A stretch of DNA of 5,692 bases, taken from contig DNCG01000031.1 of NCBI GenBank assembly GCA_003491635.1, positions 1 to 5,692 of the forward strand, read 5' to 3'. Below are positions 1 to 4,807 of the stretch, piece after piece; position 1 is the first letter of the stretch, and each line of letters opens with the position of its first letter. The translations under genes were made by a program, and so were the position numbers. A model generated the notes under the pieces. The model did no database searches. It worked only from the letters and a program-made list of their open reading frames with translations, and was not told the origin of the DNA. This stretch comes from Actinomycetota bacterium. GTDB taxonomy: Bacteria > Actinomycetota > Aquicultoria > Subteraquimicrobiales > UBA9087.

Positions 1-5
1 CGGCG

Positions 6-428
6 ATGTTCTGGCGTCACGAGAGAAGACTGTTTAAGGCCATGATCATCGGTTTGGTGGGAGCGGCGGGTATTTGTGGGCTCAGCGACATAGTCATCCC
101 CTACATCTCTGGTTTTCTTCTGGGGGTTAAGATGGAGCTACACATCTGTCTCATCCACCATCCGATGCTCGTTGTGCCCTTCTTAATCTCTGGCATCTTC
201 GTGGGTCTCATCGTTCCCACCTCCACACACAGGGCGACCATCTTTACCCATTCTGCCCACGTTTTGGTCAGCTCGGTGGCTTCCGTACTCTACCTAGTTT
301 CCTTCGGTCTATCCGGCTGGGTGGAGGTCGGCGGGATGGTCTTTGTCTACATGGTTTTGGCGGTTTTGCTTCCCTGCTGCACCAGTGATATCGTCTTTCC
401 CCTGTTGTTCACCGAGTCCGAGAGCTAA
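6..428 (+). CDS. Unrecognised four-helix membrane protein, possibly 5'-partial
   Basis: I do not recognise this family. From ATG at 6 it gives 140 residues, but the frame is open to the window edge, so the true start may lie outside and no ribosome site can be judged. About four hydrophobic segments are visible, near residues 13-41, 53-71, 84-104 and 107-134, after a basic stretch (WRHERRLFK) that would favour a cytoplasmic N-terminus. The motif SDIV-x-P occurs twice, at residues 27-32 and 127-132, once in the first and once in the last helix. This suggests a pseudo-repeat or paired functional sites. His residues cluster at 46, 51, 52 and at 75, 82, 85, with a Cys pair at 124-125. These could bind metal or take part in redox chemistry, but that is speculation. 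The gene ends in TAA, 161 nt before the CcdA-like gene. A possible promoter in that gap suggests separate transcription. It is certainly hydrophobic and very probably a real gene; its function is unknown. Confidence 0.7.
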   Translation: MFWRHERRLFKAMIIGLVGAAGICGLSDIVIPYISGFLLGVKMELHICLIHHPMLVVPFLISGIFVGLIVPTSTHRATIFTHSAHVLVSSVASVLYLVSFGLSGWVEVGGMVFVYMVLAVLLPCCTSDIVFPLLFTESES

Positions 429-440
429 CGAAGAGGCACT

Positions 441-475
441 TTGAGCATCTTGCCCCTCGGTTTCTGTGGTAGAAT
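441..475 (+). promoter_or_regulatory. Possible extended -10 promoter for the ccdA-TPR genes
   Basis: TAGAAT at 470-475 is preceded directly by TGG, giving an extended -10 (TGn-TAnAAT-like) arrangement. Upstream TTGAGC (441-446) and TTGCCC (450-455) resemble -35 boxes, but their spacers of 23 and 14 nt are not ideal, so the extended -10 would have to carry most of the activity. A start near 482 would place the palindrome at 486-505 at the very 5' end of the transcript and give a leader of about 107 nt before the TTG start at 590. This is a motif match only. Confidence 0.35.
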
Positions 476-485
476 TGATGGAACG

Positions 486-505
486 CCTGCCTACCGTCAG
501 GCAGG
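486..505. repeat. Perfect 7-bp inverted repeat (CCTGCCT/AGGCAGG)
   Basis: CCTGCCT at 486-492 pairs perfectly with AGGCAGG at 499-505 across a 6-nt loop (ACCGTC). No T-tract follows, so it is not a standard intrinsic terminator. GC-rich palindromes of this kind recur as short dispersed intergenic repeats in many bacterial genomes, but copy number cannot be seen from one window. If the promoter at about 470-475 is real, this would instead be a 5'-terminal mRNA hairpin. Confidence 0.5.
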
Positions 506-521
506 TCGGGAAGGAGAGAAA

Positions 522-584
522 TTGCTTGAGTTGGCTATTCCGGGCAGAAAAGATTGTTGGCTACCCGGAGAAGATAGGGGGTAG
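522..584 (+). CDS. Possible 20-residue leader ORF upstream of ccdA
   Basis: A good Shine-Dalgarno, AAGGAG at 511-516, sits 5 nt before TTG at 522. That frame runs 20 codons to TAG at 582-584, only 5 nt before the TTG start of the CcdA-like gene at 590. The predicted peptide reads MLELAIPGRKDCWLPGEDRG and includes one Cys next to a Trp. The strong ribosome site with no long gene behind it is what draws attention. If translated, it could couple ribosomes onto the ccdA start, whose own SD is weaker. Against it are the small size, the TTG start and the lack of any known homologue that I can recall. It may be chance. Confidence 0.25.
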   Translation: MLELAIPGRKDCWLPGEDRG

Positions 585-589
585 CACGG

Positions 590-1297
590 TTGCAAAGCTT
601 GCAGGATGCTCTACTGAATGCCCTTAAGTCTCCTTCGCTTTTGGCTTATCTTCTCGTTTTTTTGGGTGGCATCGTCGTGAGCCTCGGTTCCTGTACCATA
701 ATAGAGTTGCCGATCCTCGTGGGTTACATAGGTGGAGTCGGGACCGGTTCAAAGAAGAAAATTTTCATCCTGACCTTCCTTTTCATACTGGGCATGCTCA
801 CCACCTATCTGATCATTGGGGTGGCCATAGGTCTGGCGAGCATCTCCCTCGGCCGGTTGGCCACGGGGAGTTCTCTCCTCTACATCGGGGTGGGCGGCAT
901 CTCCCTCATCCTGGGGATGTTCATGCTCGGCTTCCTCCCCGTGCCCACCAACGGTTTAGAACGTTTGGTCGAACTGAAGATGGGCAAGACCGATCTTCTC
1001 GGTGCCTATCTGATCGGTATGGCCTTCATTTTCTTCGAGGCCCCCACCTGCCCGGCCTGTGCCCCAGCCCTCATCCTCATCAGCGGCTACATGGTGACCA
1101 AGGGCAAAGTTTTCGTGGGGGTGAGTCTTTTAATGGTCTATGTTCTGGGACAGAGTATTCCCTTGATGGCGGCTGGAGGGATGATGGGATGGTTGAAGGA
1201 GCTATCTCAGAGGTTTCATCGCCTAGAGGAGTATCTGCGGATCGCAAGCGGGATTTTGCTTCTGCTGGTCGCCCTGGATCTATTCTGGGTGGCTTGA
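590..1297 (+). CDS. ccdA: CcdA/DsbD-type transmembrane thiol-disulfide transporter
   Basis: This 235-residue protein has the six hydrophobic segments expected of CcdA (near residues 18-50, 57-88, 95-117, 136-167, 173-200, 217-234). The family carries electrons from cytoplasmic thioredoxin across the membrane to extracytoplasmic thiol proteins, using one Cys in helix 1 and one in helix 4. Here Cys35 lies in the helix-1 motif SLGSCTIIELP. Helix 4 holds PTCPACAPAL with Cys154 and Cys157. Cys157 aligns best with the usual P-C-x-G-P cysteine, so Cys154 is an extra one. GQSIPLMAAGG in helix 5 also fits the family. The start is TTG: an in-frame TAG at 575-577 closes off upstream extension, no other start codon lies between, and a G-rich stretch at 577-581 can serve as SD. 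A membrane-anchored TPR gene follows 13 nt later, pointing to one transcript. No thioredoxin-like partner is visible in the window. Confidence is high for the family, moderate for the exact role (cytochrome c maturation or general envelope reduction). Confidence 0.88.
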   Translation: MQSLQDALLNALKSPSLLAYLLVFLGGIVVSLGSCTIIELPILVGYIGGVGTGSKKKIFILTFLFILGMLTTYLIIGVAIGLASISLGRLATGSSLLYIGVGGISLILGMFMLGFLPVPTNGLERLVELKMGKTDLLGAYLIGMAFIFFEAPTCPACAPALILISGYMVTKGKVFVGVSLLMVYVLGQSIPLMAAGGMMGWLKELSQRFHRLEEYLRIASGILLLLVALDLFWVA

Positions 1298-1302
1298 GGA
1301 GG
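1296..1302 (+). promoter_or_regulatory. Shine-Dalgarno of the TPR gene overlapping the ccdA stop
   Basis: GAGGAGG overlaps the last two bases of the ccdA TGA stop (1295-1297) and lies 8 nt before TTG at 1311. It decides the non-ATG start of the TPR gene and suggests translational coupling with ccdA. Confidence 0.7.
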
Positions 1303-1310
1303 CTGAAGAT

Positions 1311-1904
1311 TTGAGTGCCGAAGGTCTGACGAGGCCCCATGGACATCAGGAACGGATGCAACACGTCTCCCCCTTGGACAGGGCCATAATGGCTGCCCTC
1401 GTCGTGGGGCTGGCTATCCTCTTCTTGAGACCCTTCATCGCCTTCCAGAGCTACACGCGAGCCTACTCCTTCTCCGAGTTGGGCTTCTACGAGCGGGCGA
1501 TCACTCATTACAAAAGGGCCATCCTGCTTGATCCAAAGCTAGCCGAGGCCCACAGCAACCTCGCCTTCTGCTACAACAAGACTGGGAGGATTAGCCTGGC
1601 TATAACCACTTATCGAGAAGCCCTCAGTTTGAACCCGCAGGATTATCAATCCCATCTTGAATTCGGCCTGCTTCAGTATCAGGGAGGCGATTACCGTCAG
1701 GCGGCGGAATCGTTTGAGCGATTTTTGGAAGCCAAGCCAGACGAGGTTGCGATTTTAAATCTTCTGGCCCTTTCTTACGAGAAGGTGGGAGATGCGGAGA
1801 AGGCCATCTTGGCCTGGAAGAGGCTTTTGAAGGAGGACCCGACCTCATCGATGGCCAGGGAGCATCTTCAGAGGTTGGAAACTCCTCTCGCTCCGAAGAA
1901 TTAG
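1311..1904 (+). CDS. Membrane-anchored tetratricopeptide repeat protein
   Basis: The 197-residue product has a short polar N-terminus, one hydrophobic segment near residues 24-46, and then four TPR units. The unit-ending x-P pairs fall at DP 74-75, NP 108-109, KP 142-143 and DP 176-177, exactly 34 residues apart. Typical TPR positions are visible, such as A-x-x-NLA-x-x-Y and Y-x-x-AL-x-LNP. The lack of a cleavable signal and the basic-then-hydrophobic N-terminus suggest a single-pass anchor with the repeats probably on the outer face, but orientation is inferred. TPR domains bind other proteins and have no catalytic role. Next to CcdA, the arrangement recalls the TPR parts of cytochrome c maturation factors such as CcmI/NrfG, though no haem-lyase domain is present. 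The TTG start is supported by GAGGAGG 8 nt upstream. The repeats continue nearly to the C-terminus and the protein looks complete. Confidence 0.85.
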   Translation: MSAEGLTRPHGHQERMQHVSPLDRAIMAALVVGLAILFLRPFIAFQSYTRAYSFSELGFYERAITHYKRAILLDPKLAEAHSNLAFCYNKTGRISLAITTYREALSLNPQDYQSHLEFGLLQYQGGDYRQAAESFERFLEAKPDEVAILNLLALSYEKVGDAEKAILAWKRLLKEDPTSSMAREHLQRLETPLAPKN

Positions 1905-1963
1905 CCCGGTGTTGCTAAAGGTTCCGTGGCCTGTTAGAGTAAGCATGAAAGAGGGGCATCCGA

Positions 1964-2224
1964 ATGACCCATTCGACTAACGCTCAGGGTCACCCTGAGC
2001 AAGGCCGAAGAGCGACCAATTTTTGTCGAGAAATGAAGGGCTGCCCGGCCAGTCAATATTTTATCTGTCCTGCCTTTTCGGCCGGCAAGAACTGCTGGGA
2101 AATCCCCAACGTTCCCTGTTGCCGCCGCAACGACAAGACTCGCTGTCGATCATGCACCCTCTTTCTGGCCTTTCGGGAGGGAAACATCGCCCCCGTGTAC
2201 CCCAGGACCATCATCAAGCCTTAA
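1964..2224 (+). CDS. Small eight-cysteine protein resembling two-CW proteins
   Basis: The 86-residue protein has Cys at 21, 27, 35, 44, 52, 53, 61 and 64. The middle reads CREMKGC, then ICPAF, then KNCWEI, then CC and RCRSC. This resembles small two-CW proteins, where a CWE-x-x-x-C block and a second CW block are followed by a C-x-x-C pair. The function of that family is not established as far as I know; metal binding is a reasonable guess. In the first block Trp is replaced by Arg (C21-R22), while the second CW (44-45) is intact. The ATG at 1964 has AGAGGGG at 1950-1956, spaced 7 nt. Residues 2-17 are encoded by a palindromic repeat that looks inserted. Without it the protein would start MTNFCREMKGC, the usual place for the first Cys block. 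An overlapping frame (2023-2244) is longer at its 3' end but lacks the Cys pattern. It could share a transcript with ccdA and the TPR gene (59-nt gap). Confidence 0.72.
   Translation: MTHSTNAQGHPEQGRRATNFCREMKGCPASQYFICPAFSAGKNCWEIPNVPCCRRNDKTRCRSCTLFLAFREGNIAPVYPRTIIKP
1972..2009. repeat. REP-like palindrome inside the 5' end of the Cys-rich gene
   Basis: GCTCAGGG at 1982-1989 and CCCTGAGC at 1993-2000 are perfect 8-bp arms around TCA. Beyond them, TTCG (1972-1975) matches CGAA (2006-2009) in an imperfect extension. From memory, palindromes with this GCTCAGGGT-x-ACCCTGAGC core flanked by TTCGA/TCGAA are dispersed in many bacterial genomes and leave HPEQ-x-RR-like traces in predicted proteins; here the trace is HPEQGRR. 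The tetranucleotide GACC flanks the unit at 1966-1969 and 2014-2017. Confidence 0.7.
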
Positions 2225-2252
2225 CTCTTTCGGCCGTTAAGTGAACCGTGAA

Positions 2253-2270
2253 CCCCGTATATTTACGGGG
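2253..2270. repeat. Perfect 7-bp inverted repeat (CCCCGTA/TACGGGG)
   Basis: The arms at 2253-2259 and 2264-2270 enclose a TATT tetraloop and can extend by one A-T pair (2252 with 2271). The sequence after it (TAAACCGCC) has no U-run, so it is not a classical terminator. It may protect the 3' end of the upstream mRNA or be another dispersed palindrome. Confidence 0.55.
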
Positions 2271-2356
2271 TAAACCGCCAGTGATCATTGTTTGATCGTA
2301 TTCGGGAATTGGGCCTCCGGTTATTGGATTTATTTGTCTTCATCAAGGGAAATTGA

Positions 2357-2385
2357 TTGCCCCGTATCTGCCTCTATGTTAATAT
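2357..2385 (+). promoter_or_regulatory. Probable promoter of the ntp (V-type ATPase) operon
   Basis: TTGCCC at 2357-2362 and TAATAT at 2380-2385 are spaced 17 nt, the usual sigma-70 arrangement. An alternative pairing is TTGATT (2353-2358) with TATGTT (2375-2380) at 16 nt. The surroundings are AT-rich compared with the coding regions. Transcription would begin near 2392, giving a leader of about 34 nt before the ATG at 2426. The GATCA/TGATC inverted repeat lies about 60 nt upstream of the -35 box. Confidence 0.5.
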
Positions 2386-2425
2386 ATTCACGATTTTGAC
2401 CCATTCAGAAGGTAGATGAGCCGTC

Positions 2426-2734
2426 ATGGAAGAAAGACTCAAGGCCATCCAGGAAGCCGAGGGAAAGGCCAGCCGCCTGGTCGAGGAGGCCGGCAAGAAG
2501 GCTGAGGAGATAATTGTCCAGGCACACCGGGAGAGCTCCAGACTCCTGGAAGAGAGTCGAGAGAGGGCGAAGCGGGAGGCCGAAGAAGCGACAGGGAAGA
2601 TAAAGGTGGCCAAGGAAAAAGAGGCGCTCCTTCTCAAAAAAGAAGCTGAAGCTGAGGTAACCAAGATTCGCAAGATGGCCGAGAAGAGTTTACCCTCGGC
2701 GGTTGACTTCATCGTGGAAAGGCTGGTTTCTTGA
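2426..2734 (+). CDS. ntpF: V/A-type ATPase subunit G/H (peripheral stalk)
   Basis: This 102-residue, highly charged protein is almost entirely Ala/Glu/Lys/Arg-rich coiled-coil helix (about residues 2-90). It ends in AVDFIVERLVS, a C-terminal pattern characteristic of archaeal/bacterial AhaH-type subunits. In the V/A-ATPase it pairs with subunit E to form the peripheral stalk that holds the catalytic A3B3 head against the membrane subunit I. The identification rests on composition, size, the C-terminal motif and its place just before ntpI; such coiled coils are otherwise poorly discriminating. The start is fixed at ATG 2426 because an in-frame TGA lies at 2417-2419. Ribosome binding is not ideal: AGAAGG (2407-2412) is 13 nt away and GATGAG (2415-2420) is 5 nt away. 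An ATG at 2416 is out of frame. It is the first gene of the operon, and its TGA stop is 1 nt before the GTG of ntpI. Confidence 0.9.
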   Translation: MEERLKAIQEAEGKASRLVEEAGKKAEEIIVQAHRESSRLLEESRERAKREAEEATGKIKVAKEKEALLLKKEAEAEVTKIRKMAEKSLPSAVDFIVERLVS

Positions 2735-2735
2735 A

Positions 2736-4733
2736 GTGGCAGTAGTCCGGATGAAGAAAGTTTATCTAATTGCCCATGACTCCCTCCGATCCCAGTTGAT
2801 CGATTCCCTCCACGAGCAAGGCTTACTTCACATCACCAACCTCAGGGAAGAAATGCCCGAGCAAGAATTGCCCCAGGCCGAAGCCGAATATGAATCCGCT
2901 CTGAGAGAGGCGGATCTGGCTATATCCAAGGCCGAATTCGTGCTCAACTTTTTAGTCGGTTTCGAGGAGGAGAAAAAAGGTTTTTTGGCGGGAATGATAA
3001 AAGAAAAAATTGTTGTGGAGAAGGAGAGGTTTTATCGTATCAAGGAAAAGGTGGATTTCGAAGAGGTCTATCGAGAATGCGAGGAGTTGGATGTGAAGCT
3101 CACCTCCATCGACAACAGACTCTCTCACCTCTCTCAACTCAGAGCAAGCCTGGAACCCTGGTTGCCCTTGAGGATTCGATTCGATGAGGTAAAGGAAACC
3201 CGGCGAACGGTGCTTTTTTTGGGCGAGGTTTCCACACCGGGGTTCGCCAAATTCCGGTCAGAACTGGCAGAGGAGGTTCCGGAGAGCTCTCTTGAAGAAA
3301 TAAGTCGAGATTTTCGCTTCACTCGCTTTCTCCTCATCTTCTTGAAGGAGCGCTCCGAAGAGGTTCAGGGACTTCTTCAGAGGCACGGCTTCCGACAGGT
3401 GACCTTCCCCGGTTTGGAGGCAACACCCCGGAGCGAGATAGAGGCCGTGGATAAAGAATGTGCCAGACTGGAGAGGGAAAGGGAAGAGACCATCGGCCGG
3501 GCACGAGAACTCAGCCATCTCAAGCCCGACCTCCTGATCCTGCGCGACTTTCTGGAGGATAGGCGGAAGAAGATAGAGGTCCAGGCCAATTTTGCCCGGA
3601 CGAGGGAAGTATTCATGCTGGAGGGTTGGACGCGGGAGACGGATGCACCCGCTGTAAGGGATCGAGCAATGGTCATCTCCCGTGAGGTGGATGTGACTTT
3701 CGTCGATCCCACCGAGGAAGATCGCCCACCAATCATCCTGGAGAACAAGAAGTGGCTCAAACCCTTCGAGATAGTAACCAGGCTCTACGGTCTTCCTCGT
3801 TACGGCGAACTCGACCCCACACCCCACTTGGCCCTCTTCTTTACGGTGTTCTTCGGGATATGCGTAGGGGATGTTGGCTATGGTCTGCTTTTGATCCTCC
3901 TCTCGTGGTGGCTTAGGAGAAAGTTGCCCGTCAGCGAGACCGTGAAGAGGTTCTTTGTCTTGCTCATCTACGGTGGCTTTGCGGCAATGGTCGCCGGAGC
4001 CCTCACCGGAAGCTGGTTCTGCGTTCCCACCGAATCTCTCCCGCCGATCTTGGCGAGAATGATGGTGGTCGAGCCTTTGAAGGAGCCCATAATCTACCTG
4101 ATCTTCTGTTTTGCTCTGGGCTTTCTTCACCTCCTCTTTGGGGTGGTCCTGGAGGCCTACGAGTATGTGAAACAGAGCAGGTGGATGGATGCCATCTTTA
4201 AGGAGGGCTCGAAGCTCATCTTTCTGCCCGGCGCAGCTCTCTTAATCGTGCGGTTGCTCTCTGGTGGCAAGGGCGAACCTCCGGTCTGGTTGCCGGTGGC
4301 CAAATGGATGGCCATAGTCGGTGCTGTTCTCATAGTCCTGTTCCACAACAGGGAGAATAAGAATATCCTGGCCAGAATAGGCGGGGGAATCTATGGACTC
4401 TACGGAATGACCTCGTTTATAGGGGATACCATTTCTTACTGCCGACTGATGGCTCTAGGGTTGGCCACCTTCTTGATCGGCTGGGCCATCAACATCATGG
4501 GTCAGCTCACTTTGAGCATACCCTATGTGGGGTTTGTGGGCATGATTGTCATTTTGGTCGTGGGACACCTCTTCAACCTGGCCATCAATCTTATCAGCGC
4601 TTTCGTTCATCCAGCCAGGTTGCAGTATGTGGAGTTCTTCACCAAGTTCTTCGAGGGAGGGGGGAGGAAGTTCCAGCCCTTCGCCATCGAGACCAAGAAT
4701 CTGGTCTTTCGGGGATCGGCGACCGGAAGATAG
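2736..4733 (+). CDS. ntpI: V/A-type ATPase membrane subunit I (a-subunit homologue)
   Basis: At 665 residues, this is a full-length subunit I, the stator that forms the ion half-channels against the rotor ring. I start it at GTG 2736, giving VAVVRMKKVYLIAHDS, typical of the family (AVV-x-MKK). An ATG at 2703 in the same frame would add 11 residues and overlap ntpF without family support. Residues 1-360 form the cytoplasmic arm, with long charged coiled-coil segments (roughly 40-110 and 200-290) and a VFMLEGWT motif near 293-300. About seven membrane helices follow, beginning at HLALFFTVFFG with GDVGYG at 378-383. The ion-path helices carry DTISYCRLMALGLA with Arg570, the expected essential arginine, and then HPARLQYVEFFTKFFEGGGRKFQPF with Arg628 and Glu633. 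These are the most conserved stretches of the family and they are intact. Translation is probably coupled to ntpF (1-nt gap); GGAAAGG at 2716-2722 is a distant SD. Confidence 0.96.
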   Translation: MAVVRMKKVYLIAHDSLRSQLIDSLHEQGLLHITNLREEMPEQELPQAEAEYESALREADLAISKAEFVLNFLVGFEEEKKGFLAGMIKEKIVVEKERFYRIKEKVDFEEVYRECEELDVKLTSIDNRLSHLSQLRASLEPWLPLRIRFDEVKETRRTVLFLGEVSTPGFAKFRSELAEEVPESSLEEISRDFRFTRFLLIFLKERSEEVQGLLQRHGFRQVTFPGLEATPRSEIEAVDKECARLEREREETIGRARELSHLKPDLLILRDFLEDRRKKIEVQANFARTREVFMLEGWTRETDAPAVRDRAMVISREVDVTFVDPTEEDRPPIILENKKWLKPFEIVTRLYGLPRYGELDPTPHLALFFTVFFGICVGDVGYGLLLILLSWWLRRKLPVSETVKRFFVLLIYGGFAAMVAGALTGSWFCVPTESLPPILARMMVVEPLKEPIIYLIFCFALGFLHLLFGVVLEAYEYVKQSRWMDAIFKEGSKLIFLPGAALLIVRLLSGGKGEPPVWLPVAKWMAIVGAVLIVLFHNRENKNILARIGGGIYGLYGMTSFIGDTISYCRLMALGLATFLIGWAINIMGQLTLSIPYVGFVGMIVILVVGHLFNLAINLISAFVHPARLQYVEFFTKFFEGGGRKFQPFAIETKNLVFRGSATGR

Positions 4734-4758
4734 ACGTCGCGAAGATGGGCAAGGATGG

Positions 4759-4775
4759 TTGGATTTTAAATCCAA
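4759..4775 (+). promoter_or_regulatory. Inverted repeat in the ntpI-ntpK spacer
   Basis: TTGGATTTTAAATCCAA is an exact odd palindrome with 8-nt arms around one T; in RNA it could form a 7-bp stem with a 3-nt loop. It lies in a 74-nt AT-rich spacer and is followed by a second small palindrome, GTTTAAAAC (4781-4789), just before the ntpK ribosome site. It could be an mRNA processing or stability element, or a DNA-binding site. There is no T-tract to make it a terminator. Confidence 0.4.
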
Positions 4776-4791
4776 TCTTAGTTTAAAACTG

Positions 4792-4800
4792 AAAGGAGGT
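4792..4800 (+). promoter_or_regulatory. Near-perfect Shine-Dalgarno of ntpK
   Basis: AAAGGAGGT lies 7 nt before ATG at 4808. It is the strongest ribosome site in the window and fits the need for many copies of the ring subunit per enzyme. Confidence 0.85.
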
Positions 4801-4807
4801 AAGGAGT

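Larger units (their letters stand above)
2220..2425 (+). other. Intergenic region between the Cys-rich gene and the ATPase operon
   Basis: I see no convincing gene in this stretch. It holds, in order: CTTAAC/GTTAAG arms (2220-2225 and 2236-2241); a tandem direct repeat GTGAACC-GTGAACC (2241-2254); a perfect 7-bp hairpin CCCCGTA/TACGGGG (2253-2259 and 2264-2270); a GATCA/TGATC inverted repeat with a 5-nt centre (2283-2287 and 2293-2297) that could be a small operator; and then the likely ATPase promoter. No hairpin is followed by a T-tract, so no intrinsic terminator for the upstream genes can be claimed. Confidence 0.5.

Noticed and set aside
1080..1508. 142-codon open frame on the minus strand
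   Set aside because: It spans the end of ccdA and the start of the TPR gene in antisense. Both + strand genes have clear family features and ribosome sites; this frame has neither.
1901..1918. TTAGC/GCTAA stem after the TPR gene
   Set aside because: Only five pairs, an 8-nt loop and no U-run; too weak to call a terminator.
2023..2244. Overlapping + strand frame in the Cys-rich region
   Set aside because: It has no Cys pattern, no good ribosome site and a non-ATG start. The 1964-2224 frame carries the CW/CxxC arrangement and a suitable SD.
2253..2270. Intrinsic terminator for the upstream genes
   Set aside because: The stem is good, but the following bases TAAACCGCC contain no U-run, so only a hairpin is claimed.
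2703..2735. Upstream ATG start for ntpI giving 11 more residues
   Set aside because: The extra residues are the +1 reading of the ntpF C-terminus, and subunit I normally begins with the AVV-x-MKK pattern, which GTG 2736 delivers 1 nt after the ntpF stop.
3258..4130. 290-codon open frame on the minus strand
   Set aside because: It lies wholly opposite ntpI, whose family motifs run through the same bases. The minus-strand product has low-complexity composition and no recognisable domain, so it is a shadow of biased codon use.
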